Part shown: positions 22,859 to 31,186 of the stretch, piece after piece
Numbering within the stretch: the first letter of the stretch is position 1
How the letters are laid out: each line of letters opens with the position of its first letter
Source: an uncultured Porphyromonadaceae bacterium
Lineage (GTDB): Bacteria; Bacteroidota; Bacteroidia; Bacteroidales; Muribaculaceae
Direction: 5' to 3'
Length of the DNA: 64,000 nucleotides
Assembly: GCA_900548975.1 (NCBI GenBank)
Contig: URMS01000007.1
Location: 62,001-126,000 of the forward strand
The notes under the pieces: model-generated
The model's database searches: none
What the model saw: the letters and a program-made list of their open reading frames with translations, nothing else
Told to the model about the DNA's origin: nothing
Translations under genes and position numbers: made by a program

Positions 22859-24130
22859 ATGCTTACACTCCAGCAGATAAAGGCCGATCCCAAGTATATA
22901 ATCGGACGTCTGGCCGTCAAGGGTTTCGATGCAGAGAAGCCCATTAACCGTGTTCTGGCCCTCGACGATCTCCGCCGCGGTCTACAGCTTCGCAACGACA
23001 ACGCCGCCGCCGACCTCAAGCGCAAGGCCGACGCTATCGGCAAGGCTATGAAAGAAGGACGCCGCGACGAGGCCGAAGCCGCTAAGGAAGCCGTGGCCGT
23101 GCTCAAGGAAGAGCAGAAAGCCATAGCCGACGAGCTGGCACGCACCGAAGACGCTATCCGCAACGAACTTCTCAATATTCCCAACATTCCGTGCGAGGCC
23201 GTGCCCGAAGGCAAGACAGCTGCCGACAATGTGGTGGAACTGACCGGCGGCCCCATGCCCGACCTCGGCCCCGACGCCCTGCCTCACTGGGACCTCGCCA
23301 AAAAGTACAATCTCATCGACTTCGACCTCGGTGTGAAGATCACAGGTGCCGGTTTTCCCGTGTATCTCGGCAAAGGCGCCAAGCTGCAGCGCGCCCTAAT
23401 CCAGTTCTTCCTCGACGAGGCTTCCGCCGCCGGATATCTCGAGGTGCAGCCTCCCTATGTAGTCAACGAGGCTTCGGGCTACGGTACAGGCCAGCTTCCC
23501 GACAAGGAAGGCCAGATGTACTTTGTGAATCTCGACAAGCTCTATCTCATACCTACCGCCGAGGTGCCTGTGACCAACCTCTACCGCGATGTTATCATCC
23601 CCTCCGACAAGCTCCCCGTCAAAAACTGCGCCTACTCGGCATGCTTCCGCCGCGAGGCCGGCAGCTACGGCAAGGATGTGCGCGGCCTCAACCGCCTGCA
23701 CCAGTTCGACAAGGTCGAGATAGTACGCATCGAGAAACCCGAGAACAGCTACGCCGCTCTCGAGGAGATGAAAGCCCATGTGCAGGGTCTTCTCGAAAAG
23801 CTCGGTTTGCCCTGGCACATACTCCGTCTGTGCGGCGGCGACATGAGCTTCACATCGGCAATAACATTCGACTTCGAGGTATACTCCGCCGCCCAGGGCC
23901 GTTGGCTCGAGGTATCGTCGGTATCCAATTTCGAGACATATCAGGCCAACCGCCTCAAATGCCGCTATCGTGGCGACGACAAGAAGACTCACCTCTGCCA
24001 CACTCTCAACGGCTCGGCTCTGGCCCTGCCCCGAATAATGGCCGCTCTTCTGGAGAACAACCAGACTCCCGAAGGCATCGTGGTGCCCGAATGCCTGCGT
24101 AAATACACCGGTTTCGACATCATCGACTAA
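22859..24130 (+). CDS. serS: serine--tRNA ligase
   Basis: A 423-residue class II synthetase that charges tRNA-Ser with serine in the cytoplasm. The N-terminal coiled-coil tRNA-binding arm occupies about 28-105 (alternating Lys/Glu/Ala), and the catalytic domain has TAEVPVTNLYRD (serine/ATP region), motif 2 FRREAGSYGKDVRGLNRLHQF (at about 263) and motif 3 NGSALALPRIMAALLENNQ near 385. Length and order match the bacterial family. It is probably cotranscribed with yqeY. Confidence 0.97.
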   Translation: MLTLQQIKADPKYIIGRLAVKGFDAEKPINRVLALDDLRRGLQLRNDNAAADLKRKADAIGKAMKEGRRDEAEAAKEAVAVLKEEQKAIADELARTEDAIRNELLNIPNIPCEAVPEGKTAADNVVELTGGPMPDLGPDALPHWDLAKKYNLIDFDLGVKITGAGFPVYLGKGAKLQRALIQFFLDEASAAGYLEVQPPYVVNEASGYGTGQLPDKEGQMYFVNLDKLYLIPTAEVPVTNLYRDVIIPSDKLPVKNCAYSACFRREAGSYGKDVRGLNRLHQFDKVEIVRIEKPENSYAALEEMKAHVQGLLEKLGLPWHILRLCGGDMSFTSAITFDFEVYSAAQGRWLEVSSVSNFETYQANRLKCRYRGDDKKTHLCHTLNGSALALPRIMAALLENNQTPEGIVVPECLRKYTGFDIID

Positions 24131-24153
24131 CCTTTGGTCCGGCCGATTGTTTT

Positions 24154-24185
24154 TTAAGATGCAGGCAATGTCGCCTGCATCTTAA
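24154..24185. terminator. perfect 13-bp hairpin between serS and rbfA
   Basis: TTAAGATGCAGGC (24154-24166) and GCCTGCATCTTAA (24173-24185) flank a 6-base loop. There is a T-run before rather than after it, so termination is possible but not certain; it may instead be an RNA processing or stability element. Confidence 0.55.
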
Positions 24186-24198
24186 CATATAGAACAGT

Positions 24199-24534
24199 AT
24201 GGAATCAACCCGTCAAGCCAAAATCGCCCGTCTTCTTCAGAAAGAACTCAGCGAAATATTCCGGCGCCAGACCGCCAAGACTCATGGTGTAATCGTGTCG
24301 GTGAGCGCCGTGCGCGTGTCGCCCGATCTCTCCGTGGCCAAGGCATATCTGTCGGTATTCCCTTCGGAAAAAGCCAAGGAAGTGATAGAAAATATCGAGG
24401 CCTCGCGCCAGACAGTGCGCTATGAACTCGCGCAGATAGTACGCCATCAGCTCCGCAAGGTACCCGAGCTGCAGTTCTATCTCGACGACAGCCTCGACTA
24501 TATCGAAAACATCGATTCATTGTTGTCGAAATAG
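24199..24534 (+). CDS. rbfA: 30S ribosome-binding factor A
   Basis: A 111-residue KH-fold protein that binds the 30S subunit and assists late 16S rRNA maturation. Family features are the start RQAKIARLLQKELSEIF, VSAVRVSPDLSVAKAYLSVF (a central strand-helix unit) and the C-terminal RKVPELQFYLDDSLDYIENI. Length is normal. Its stop is followed at once by a word-repeat block. Confidence 0.95.
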   Translation: MESTRQAKIARLLQKELSEIFRRQTAKTHGVIVSVSAVRVSPDLSVAKAYLSVFPSEKAKEVIENIEASRQTVRYELAQIVRHQLRKVPELQFYLDDSLDYIENIDSLLSK

Positions 24535-24536
24535 GG

Positions 24537-24672
24537 TTAAAGAAGTAATGAGTTGAAAAAGTTAAGATAATAGCCACGCCGCAAAAACCATTCTCTTAAC
24601 TCATTAAACCCAATACTCTATCCACCCTTCCCAAAAAGACTAATATCTTAACTCTTTAAACTTAATACTCCT
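24537..24672. repeat. AAAGTTAAG word repeat with inverted second half
   Basis: GTTAAAGAAGTAATGAGTTGAAAAAGTTAAGATAATAG is matched downstream by CTAATATCTTAACTCTTTAAACTTAATACTCC, close to its reverse complement; a further TTCTCTTAACTCATTAAACC word lies between. The same word type is at 56925-57085. No open reading frame. Confidence 0.75.
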
Positions 24673-24691
24673 TCGACCCGCTCTCAACGGA

Positions 24692-25927
24692 ATGCTATCC
24701 TTTCGCATTGCCCTGCGTTATCTCTTTGCGCCGAAATCGCACAGAGCCGTCAACGTCATCTCGGTCATTTCGATAGCCGGGGTGGCCGTTGCCACTATGG
24801 CCATAGTGGTGGTGCTGTCGGTTTTCAACGGTTTCACCTCGCTTGCCGGCGACCGCCTGGGGCGTATCGATCCCGACCTTAAGGTCGTGCCGCTCGAGGG
24901 CAAGGCATTCGCGCAGGCCGATTCGCTTGCAGCCGCCATCGCGGCGCTCGACGGTGTGGCTTCGGCCATGCCGGTGCTTGCCGAGCGTGCCCTTCTTGTG
25001 GCTCCCGACCATCAGCAGCCCGTACGCCTCATCGGCATCGACCCGGTGGAATACGGAGCCGAAGGCATCGACAGCATGCTCATCGACGGTGTCTATGCCA
25101 CCCATGCAGTCATAGGGCCCGATACCATAGCGGCGGTGCAGCTTTCGGTGGGTGTGGCGCTCAACAGCCGGCTGCGGCCCGGCGACGACTCGCGCGCTTC
25201 GGTCTATGTGCCGCGCCGTGTGGGCCGTATCAATCCGGCCAATCCCGCGGCTGCCTATCGCAATATGCCGGTGGTGGTGAGCGGAGTATTCCAGATCGAC
25301 CAGCCGGAGTACGATAACGACTGCGTCTTTGTGCCTCTCGATCCTCTTCGCCGCCTGCTTGAGTACACCGGCGGTGAGGCATCGTCCATCGACATATCTG
25401 TTGCTTCGGCCGCAAAACTGCCGGCCGTGCAGGCGGCGGTGGAAGCCATTGCAGGCGGGGCGTTCGCCGTCCTTACCCGCGACCGTCAGCAGGCCGATAC
25501 TTTCCGTATGATCGCCATCGAGAAGTGGGTCACTTTTCTCATGATGGTGTTCATACTCCTTATAGCGTCGTTCAACATCGTGTCGACCCTGTCGCTGCTG
25601 GTAATCGAAAAGCGCGACAATATGCTTACACTGCGCGCGCTCGGCGCCTCGCAGGGCGCGGTCAGGGCCGTTTTTGCGTGGCTTGCTTGCCTCATTACGG
25701 CCGCCGGCGGTGTCGTTGGCGCTGTTTTGGGCGTAGGGCTGTCGCTGCTTCAGGAACACTTCGGGCTGATAAAGCTCGACGGCGACCCGTCGGCTCTGTC
25801 GGTCGACGCCTACCCGGTGCATCTGGAGTGGGGCGACGTGGGTCTGGTGCTCGTCACTGTCGTGGCCGTCGGACTGGCTATCGCAGCTCTTACCCGCATT
25901 TTCACAAGGAAAATAAATACTCTCTAA
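24692..25927 (+). CDS. FtsX-like ABC transporter permease (LolC/LolE type)
   Basis: A 411-residue inner-membrane permease with one N-terminal transmembrane segment (about 25-47, VISIAGVAVATMAIVVVLSVFNGF), a periplasmic MacB-like domain (about 50-270) and three C-terminal segments (about 275-400). This is the LolCE layout of permeases that extract lipoproteins, or of MacB-like mechanotransmission exporters. No ATPase gene is adjacent, so it must pair with a subunit encoded elsewhere. The start codon at 24692 immediately precedes LSFRIALRYLF, the usual beginning of the family. Confidence 0.88.
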   Translation: MLSFRIALRYLFAPKSHRAVNVISVISIAGVAVATMAIVVVLSVFNGFTSLAGDRLGRIDPDLKVVPLEGKAFAQADSLAAAIAALDGVASAMPVLAERALLVAPDHQQPVRLIGIDPVEYGAEGIDSMLIDGVYATHAVIGPDTIAAVQLSVGVALNSRLRPGDDSRASVYVPRRVGRINPANPAAAYRNMPVVVSGVFQIDQPEYDNDCVFVPLDPLRRLLEYTGGEASSIDISVASAAKLPAVQAAVEAIAGGAFAVLTRDRQQADTFRMIAIEKWVTFLMMVFILLIASFNIVSTLSLLVIEKRDNMLTLRALGASQGAVRAVFAWLACLITAAGGVVGAVLGVGLSLLQEHFGLIKLDGDPSALSVDAYPVHLEWGDVGLVLVTVVAVGLAIAALTRIFTRKINTL

Positions 25928-25939
25928 TTCAAAGAAACT

Positions 25940-26719
25940 TTGCAAACCGTTCTCTTCCACGAAACCATTTTCGGGCCGATACATTCACGGCGGCTCGGTT
26001 CGTCGCTTGGCGTAAACCTTATGCCGAACGACGGTAAAATATGCTCGTTCGACTGTATCTACTGCGAGGCCGGCTACAATGCCCAGGGCCACGGTACAAC
26101 CGGACTTCCTTCGCGCGAGCAGACGGCACGCCTGCTCGAGGAAAAACTGATATTCCTCCGCGAGAACGGCAAGCCGCTCGACGTAATCACCTTCTCGGGT
26201 AACGGGGAGCCTACGCTTCATCCCGATTTTGCCGGAATTGTCGACGATACCATCGCCCTGCGCGACAAGTATTTCCCCGAGGTGAAAATCAGCGTTCTCA
26301 CCAACTCCACCCGCATTGCCGACAAGTCTGTGGCCGATGCGCTGTGCCGGGTCGACAACAATATCCTCAAGCTCGACAGCGCCTTCGAGGAAACCGCCCG
26401 ACTGCTCGACCGTCCCGCGCGGGGCTATACCGTTGCCAAGACCATCGACGGCCTCCGGCAATTCGCGGGCACGGGCATCATACAGACCATGTTTACCCGC
26501 GGAGAACACGATGGCGTGGCCATCGACAACACCACCGACACTGAGGTCGACGCCCTCATCGAGGCCTACCGCGCCATCTCCCCCCGCGAGATAATGATAT
26601 ACACCATCGACCGCCCCACACCCGAAACAACGCTCCGCCGCATCACTCTCCCCGAACTCGAAGCCATCGCCGCCCGCATCCGCCGCGCCACCGGCCTCCC
26701 CGTCCAGGTCTCCGCCTGA
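25940..26719 (+). CDS. radical SAM protein
   Basis: A 259-residue radical SAM enzyme with the [4Fe-4S]/SAM motif CSFDCIYC (CxxxCxxC) near residue 35 and the following family signature TFSGNGEPTLHPDF. The N-terminus FHETIFGPIHSRRLGSSLGVNL is typical of a conserved but functionally unassigned Bacteroidetes family, and the gene begins with TTG at 25940; no ATG is available in frame before the conserved part. It lies 12 bases after the permease gene. The substrate is unknown. Confidence 0.88.
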   Translation: MQTVLFHETIFGPIHSRRLGSSLGVNLMPNDGKICSFDCIYCEAGYNAQGHGTTGLPSREQTARLLEEKLIFLRENGKPLDVITFSGNGEPTLHPDFAGIVDDTIALRDKYFPEVKISVLTNSTRIADKSVADALCRVDNNILKLDSAFEETARLLDRPARGYTVAKTIDGLRQFAGTGIIQTMFTRGEHDGVAIDNTTDTEVDALIEAYRAISPREIMIYTIDRPTPETTLRRITLPELEAIAARIRRATGLPVQVSA

Positions 26720-26759
26720 AAACTACTTACGTCTTACGCATCTATTCGGCAAAGAGGGG

Positions 26760-26790
26760 TTGTATAACTTGCGAATTATGAGTAAATTTG
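26760..26790 (+). promoter_or_regulatory. promoter of the AlbA-domain gene
   Basis: TTG (26760-26762), 20-base spacer, TAAATTTG (26783-26790): a close match to the Bacteroidetes consensus, 20 bases before the ATG. Confidence 0.65.
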
Positions 26791-26809
26791 CAATTTAAGA
26801 ATAAAAGAT

Positions 26810-28285
26810 ATGCCTCTGACGAAAGATGAGATACGATTGCTGTTAAGCGATATTGAGAATGAGCGTGTGGAGCGCACATTATCCGTCGATAATACAAAAA
26901 AGATGTCGGAGGCGATATGCTCGTTTGCCAATGATATCCGCAATACTAAGAAGCCGGGTTATTTCGTGATTGGTGCCGATGATGACGGCAATCTCGATGG
27001 ACAGACGTTTACGGATGAACAACTCCGTTCATACGCCGGACTCCGCAATTCCGGAACGATTCTTCCGCCACCGGCAATGATGGTTTATAAAGAGGTATTC
27101 CCAGAAGGAGAGGTTGCGGTTATAGAGGTTCAACCAAGTGAAGATACACCTGTTCGATACAAGGGAGTAATTTGGATTAGAATCGGAGCGAGGAAGGCTG
27201 AGGCGAATACAGAGGAGGAACGAATACTCACCGAAAAAGGACAGATACACAGTTCCTCTTTCGATGGTCGTCCATGCCGGGAAGCGACTATTGCAGACAT
27301 AGATGTTGAGCTATTCAGGAATGAGTATTTGCCAAAGGCTGTATCGCCTGCGACATTAGCCAAAGACAAGCGCACCCCTATTCAGCAGATGGCATCGTTA
27401 CGTCTTTTTGACACGCGATTTAATTGTCCTACCTATGCGGGAATCCTATTGTTGGGAATCGACCCGCAATATTTTATTCCGGGCGCATATATCCAATATG
27501 TGAAGTTCGCAGGAGCTACACGTGCCACAAAGGTACTGAAAGAAAATCGCTTCAAAGGCAATCTACTTTCCATGCTGAAAGAACTGGAATATTTCATCAA
27601 GTATTCCATCGAGAACAAACGTCCGGAATTTGTCAGTGTATTGCGTGAGGAACCTCGCATTAATTATCCATGGGAAGCCATCCGAGAGCTTGCCATGAAT
27701 GCCGTGATGCACCGTGCCTACAATGGCAATAATTCTCCGATTAAGTTTTATGAGTATAGTAACCGTATAGAGATTGACAATCCAGGCAATCTTTACGGCA
27801 AAGTCAATCTGGAAAATTTTCCCGACGAGACCGATTATCGCAATCCCAATATAGCTGAGATAATGCTCAATCTTGGTTATGTAAATCGCTTTGGGAGCGG
27901 TATTAATACCGTTTCAATGCTACTTGAAGATAATGGAAATGCCCCGGCAGAGTTTCTTCTCGGAGATTACACTACATTCAAGGTTATTGTCAGGAACGCC
28001 GATATCATAGAAAATGGCACAGTGGGCCCGACTGAAAGTGGCACCAATAACAATGACGTTGGCACCAATGATGGCACCAATAATGGCACCAGTGAAGATG
28101 CCAACCGAAAGGACGCCATTGTCGAGATGATGAGACACAATAAGCGTATTAGCGTCAGGCAGATATCCGAGGCATTGAATATTCCTCGCAGAACACTGTT
28201 CAGAATTATAGATGTGCTGAAGTCGGAAAATAGAATCAAGCGTGTTGGAAATTTGAAATCCGGCACATGGGAAGTTATCGGGTAG
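26810..28285 (+). CDS. AlbA/Schlafen-type ATP-binding transcriptional regulator-like protein
   Basis: A 491-residue protein with an N-terminal AlbA_2 (Schlafen AAA_4) domain (about 10-130: ICSFANDIRNTKKPGYFVIGADDDG), a GHKL-like RecG-C-type ATPase region (about 275-375: AIRELAMNAVMHRAY, IEIDNPGNLYG, RFGSGI) and a C-terminal winged-helix (about 443-491: ISVRQISEALNIPRRTLFRIID). Between the last two, about 410-430, lies a low-complexity Gly-Thr-Asn linker encoded by repeats of GGCACCAAT. Such proteins are common in mobile or accessory regions and may regulate transcription or defend against foreign DNA. The AT-rich composition differs from the flanking genes. Confidence 0.85.
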   Translation: MPLTKDEIRLLLSDIENERVERTLSVDNTKKMSEAICSFANDIRNTKKPGYFVIGADDDGNLDGQTFTDEQLRSYAGLRNSGTILPPPAMMVYKEVFPEGEVAVIEVQPSEDTPVRYKGVIWIRIGARKAEANTEEERILTEKGQIHSSSFDGRPCREATIADIDVELFRNEYLPKAVSPATLAKDKRTPIQQMASLRLFDTRFNCPTYAGILLLGIDPQYFIPGAYIQYVKFAGATRATKVLKENRFKGNLLSMLKELEYFIKYSIENKRPEFVSVLREEPRINYPWEAIRELAMNAVMHRAYNGNNSPIKFYEYSNRIEIDNPGNLYGKVNLENFPDETDYRNPNIAEIMLNLGYVNRFGSGINTVSMLLEDNGNAPAEFLLGDYTTFKVIVRNADIIENGTVGPTESGTNNNDVGTNDGTNNGTSEDANRKDAIVEMMRHNKRISVRQISEALNIPRRTLFRIIDVLKSENRIKRVGNLKSGTWEVIG

Positions 28286-28426
28286 GTTCCTATAGTCATT
28301 CCTGTGAGCAAGGTTAAGTTGCTTTCAGAATCGAGTTTTATCCCGACGGCAGACATTTCAGCGAAAGCTGTCAATCATTTGAAAGGTTTGACCGGCTGTC
28401 TGCCATGGTCAAAATTTGTGGGCGTG

Positions 28427-28457
28427 TTGCAGGATTGGGGCGAATTGAGTATTTTTG
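28427..28457 (+). promoter_or_regulatory. promoter of porX
   Basis: TTG (28427-28429), 20-base spacer, TATTTTTG (28450-28457). The ATG at 28464 is only 6 bases beyond the -7 box, so the transcript would have almost no leader. Confidence 0.55.
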
Positions 28458-28463
28458 CGAGGA

Positions 28464-30026
28464 ATGAATACGAAGCAACGAATACTCTGGGCCGACGACG
28501 AAATCGACCTGCTCAAGCCCCACTTGCTGTTTTTGCGTAACAAGGGCTACGATGTAACCACGGCCAACAATGGCCGCGACGCTCTCGACATGGCTTTCTC
28601 CGAGCCGTTCGACCTTATAATCCTCGATGAGAATATGCCCGGTCTCACCGGTCTGGAAACGCTGTCGATGATAAAGCAGCGTCTGCCGCATATCCCGGTC
28701 ATAATGATAACCAAGAGCGAGGAGGAGAATATCATGGACCAGGCCGTAGGCAGCAAGATTGCCGACTATCTCATCAAGCCTGTCAATCCCAACCAGATAC
28801 TCATAGCCATCAAGAAGCATCTGCATGCCGACCAGCTCGTGCAGGAGAAAACGCAGCGCGACTACCGCGAGGATTTCGGCAATCTGAGTATGCTCATCAA
28901 CAGTGCCGACACTATCGACGACTGGTATGCCCTCTACGACCGTCTTGTATTCCGCGAAATGGAACTCGCGGGTGCCGGTTCGAGCATGGACGAACTGCTC
29001 GAAACGCAGAAAAAGGAGGCCGACTCCGAGTTCTACAAGTGGGTGCGACGCCGCTACGAGGACTGGGTGGCCGACGGCTGTACCGGTGCCGACGCGCCTC
29101 TGATGAGTCCGCGCATTTTCCCCACCACGGTCTTCCCGCTGCTCGATGCCGGCGAGAAAGTATTCTTTATCCTCATCGACAATTTCCGCCTCGACCAGTG
29201 GCGCACCGTCAAGCCTCTGCTCGGCGACATGTTCAATATCGACGAGCACCTGTACACATCTATCTTACCCACCGCCACACAGTATGCCCGCAATGCCATT
29301 TTCTCGGGCCTGATGCCGGCGCAGATCGAGAAGCTTTTCCCCGACCTGTGGGTCGACGAGGACTCCGAAGAGGGCAAGAATATCAACGAGTCGCCGCTCA
29401 TAGCCACACAGCTCGAACGCTATCGCCGCAATCATAAATTCTCCTACAACAAGATCAACGACAGCGCCGCCGGCGAACGTCTGCTCCGCGAGTTCGACCG
29501 TCTTGAGGCAAATGATCTCAACATCATCATATTCAATTTCATCGACATGATGTCGCATGCGCGCACCGAGTCGAAGATGATCCGCGAACTCGCCGGCACC
29601 AATGCCGCCTACCGCGATCTTACCGAGGCGTGGTTCCGCCATTCGTCGGCTATGGAGATTTTCAGGCGTATAGCCGAGAAGGGTTACAAGATAGTACTGA
29701 CCACCGACCACGGCACCATCTGCGTCAATAACCCCATCAAGGTGGTCGGCGACCGCAACACCAACACCAATCTTCGCTATAAGCTCGGCAAAAATCTGGC
29801 TTACAACGCCCGGCAGGTGTTTGAAGTCAAGAATCCGCACCGTTTCGGGCTGCCCGCGCCTAATGTATCGACCACATATATCTTCGCCGCCCGCGACGAT
29901 TTCTTCGCCTATCCCAACAATTACAACTACTACGTGCAATACTACACCGGTACTTTCCAGCATGGCGGAATATCCATGGAGGAAATGCTGGTCCCGCTAA
30001 TAACTCTCTCTCCTAAAAACAGTTGA
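28464..30026 (+). CDS. porX: PorX, response regulator/PglZ-like phosphatase of the type IX secretion system
   Basis: A 520-residue two-domain regulator. Residues 1-125 are a receiver domain with acidic pocket Asp11/Asp12, phosphoacceptor Asp55 in LIILDENMPG and the ITKSEEE lysine loop. After a helical linker comes a PglZ/alkaline-phosphatase-like domain with LIDNFRLDQWR, LPTATQYAR (likely nucleophile threonine) and TTDHGT as metal-binding motifs. In Porphyromonas and relatives PorX works with PorY and SigP to control type IX secretion and its phosphatase domain acts on nucleotides. The ATG at 28464 is preferred over an upstream TTG. It heads a chain of overlapping genes. Confidence 0.95.
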   Translation: MNTKQRILWADDEIDLLKPHLLFLRNKGYDVTTANNGRDALDMAFSEPFDLIILDENMPGLTGLETLSMIKQRLPHIPVIMITKSEEENIMDQAVGSKIADYLIKPVNPNQILIAIKKHLHADQLVQEKTQRDYREDFGNLSMLINSADTIDDWYALYDRLVFREMELAGAGSSMDELLETQKKEADSEFYKWVRRRYEDWVADGCTGADAPLMSPRIFPTTVFPLLDAGEKVFFILIDNFRLDQWRTVKPLLGDMFNIDEHLYTSILPTATQYARNAIFSGLMPAQIEKLFPDLWVDEDSEEGKNINESPLIATQLERYRRNHKFSYNKINDSAAGERLLREFDRLEANDLNIIIFNFIDMMSHARTESKMIRELAGTNAAYRDLTEAWFRHSSAMEIFRRIAEKGYKIVLTTDHGTICVNNPIKVVGDRNTNTNLRYKLGKNLAYNARQVFEVKNPHRFGLPAPNVSTTYIFAARDDFFAYPNNYNYYVQYYTGTFQHGGISMEEMLVPLITLSPKNS

Positions 30027-30031
30027 ATATT

Positions 30032-30457
30032 ATGAAGACTATAGAAGTACCCTCGCTGGCAGCTCTTCCCGAAGCTGCGCGCCAGTTCGCCGCCGAAATG
30101 GGCGACAATACCGTTTTCGCATTCTACGGCGACATGGGCGCCGGTAAGACCACCTTTATCAACGCTCTGTGCGAGGTCCTGGGCGTGGATTCCTCGGAAA
30201 CCGCATCGCCCACTTTCGCCCTCATCAACGAATACCGCTCAGACACTACCGCCGAACTCATCTATCACTTCGATTTCTATCGTGTGGAGACTCTCGAGGA
30301 GGCTCTTGAGCTGGGCATCGAGGACTATTTCGACTCGGGTGCTGTGTGCCTCATCGAATGGCCCGAACGCATTGCCGCCGCACTTCCCAACGACACCGTG
30401 TCGGTGAAAATTACCGTCAACGACGACGATTCGCGTACCCTCACCATCAGCGAATGA
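30032..30457 (+). CDS. tsaE: tRNA threonylcarbamoyladenosine biosynthesis ATPase TsaE
   Basis: A 141-residue P-loop protein with Walker A GDMGAGKT (about 33-40) and the family motifs SPTFALINEY and HFDFYRVE, ending CLIEWPERI. It powers the TsaBDE complex that makes t6A at position 37 of tRNAs reading ANN codons. The ATG is 5 bases after the porX stop, and its own stop overlaps the birA start (ATGA), so translation is probably coupled. Confidence 0.95.
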   Translation: MKTIEVPSLAALPEAARQFAAEMGDNTVFAFYGDMGAGKTTFINALCEVLGVDSSETASPTFALINEYRSDTTAELIYHFDFYRVETLEEALELGIEDYFDSGAVCLIEWPERIAAALPNDTVSVKITVNDDDSRTLTISE

Positions 30458-31185
30458 TCATAGAGTGGCTCGACTCCTGCCGCTCGACCAACTCCGAGCT
30501 TGCCGCGCGCACCGATGCGCCCGGCGGCTTCACTGTGGCCACTCGCTGCCAGACTGCCGGCCGCGGTCAGCGCGGCAACACATGGGAGGCCGAGCCCGGT
30601 GCCAATCTCACGTTCTCGCAGTTGCTGCGCCCCGAGGCTATTGTGGCCTCGAGGCAGTTCGAACTGTCGATGATAGTGTCGCTGGCCATAGTCGACTTTG
30701 TGGACGGCGTCTTCGCCGAGGCTTCGCTGCCCTTGCGTGCCGCCATCAAGTGGCCCAACGATATCTACGTGGGCGACAAGAAAATATGCGGTATCCTTAT
30801 CGAAAACACCCTCACCGACCGTAATATCGACCGCGCCATCGTTGGCATAGGGCTGAATGTAAACCAGACTATCTTCCTGAGCGATGCTCCCAATCCGGCA
30901 TCTCTGCGCACATTCACCGGCCGGGAATACTCTCTCGAGCCCATGCTCGAAAGCCTGTGCGGGGCCATCAACCGTGCTCTTGCCGCTTATGAGGCCGCTC
31001 CCGACCCCGAGGCTCTCACGGCCCGCTACATGAGCCGTCTGTGGCGGCGCGACGGAGTGTGGCCTTTCGTCACGGCGGACGGCGAGCGTTTCGTGGCATC
31101 GATAGAGTCGGTAGGCACCGACGGCATGCTCACACTTTCCGGCAACCGCCGCTTCGCATTCAAGGAAGTGGCTTTTGTGCTTTGA
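30454..31185 (+). CDS. birA: biotin--[acetyl-CoA-carboxylase] ligase
   Basis: A 243-residue biotin protein ligase. It starts at the biotin domain (WLDSCRSTNSELAART) and has GRGQRGNTW (biotinyl-AMP loop), IKWPNDIYVGDKKICGILIE and a C-terminal SH3-like end. There is no N-terminal helix-turn-helix, so it is a class I ligase that modifies carboxylase lysines without acting as a repressor. The ATG overlaps the tsaE stop as ATGA. Confidence 0.95.
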   Translation: MIIEWLDSCRSTNSELAARTDAPGGFTVATRCQTAGRGQRGNTWEAEPGANLTFSQLLRPEAIVASRQFELSMIVSLAIVDFVDGVFAEASLPLRAAIKWPNDIYVGDKKICGILIENTLTDRNIDRAIVGIGLNVNQTIFLSDAPNPASLRTFTGREYSLEPMLESLCGAINRALAAYEAAPDPEALTARYMSRLWRRDGVWPFVTADGERFVASIESVGTDGMLTLSGNRRFAFKEVAFVL

Positions 31186-31186
31186 T

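Noticed and set aside
28286..28463. 78-codon open frame covering the porX promoter
   Set aside because: It runs through the porX start in another frame and has no supporting features.
30346..30453. Longer N-terminus for birA
   Set aside because: The upstream in-frame start lies within tsaE and adds Arg/His-rich sequence; the ATGA overlap start gives the normal ligase N-terminus.
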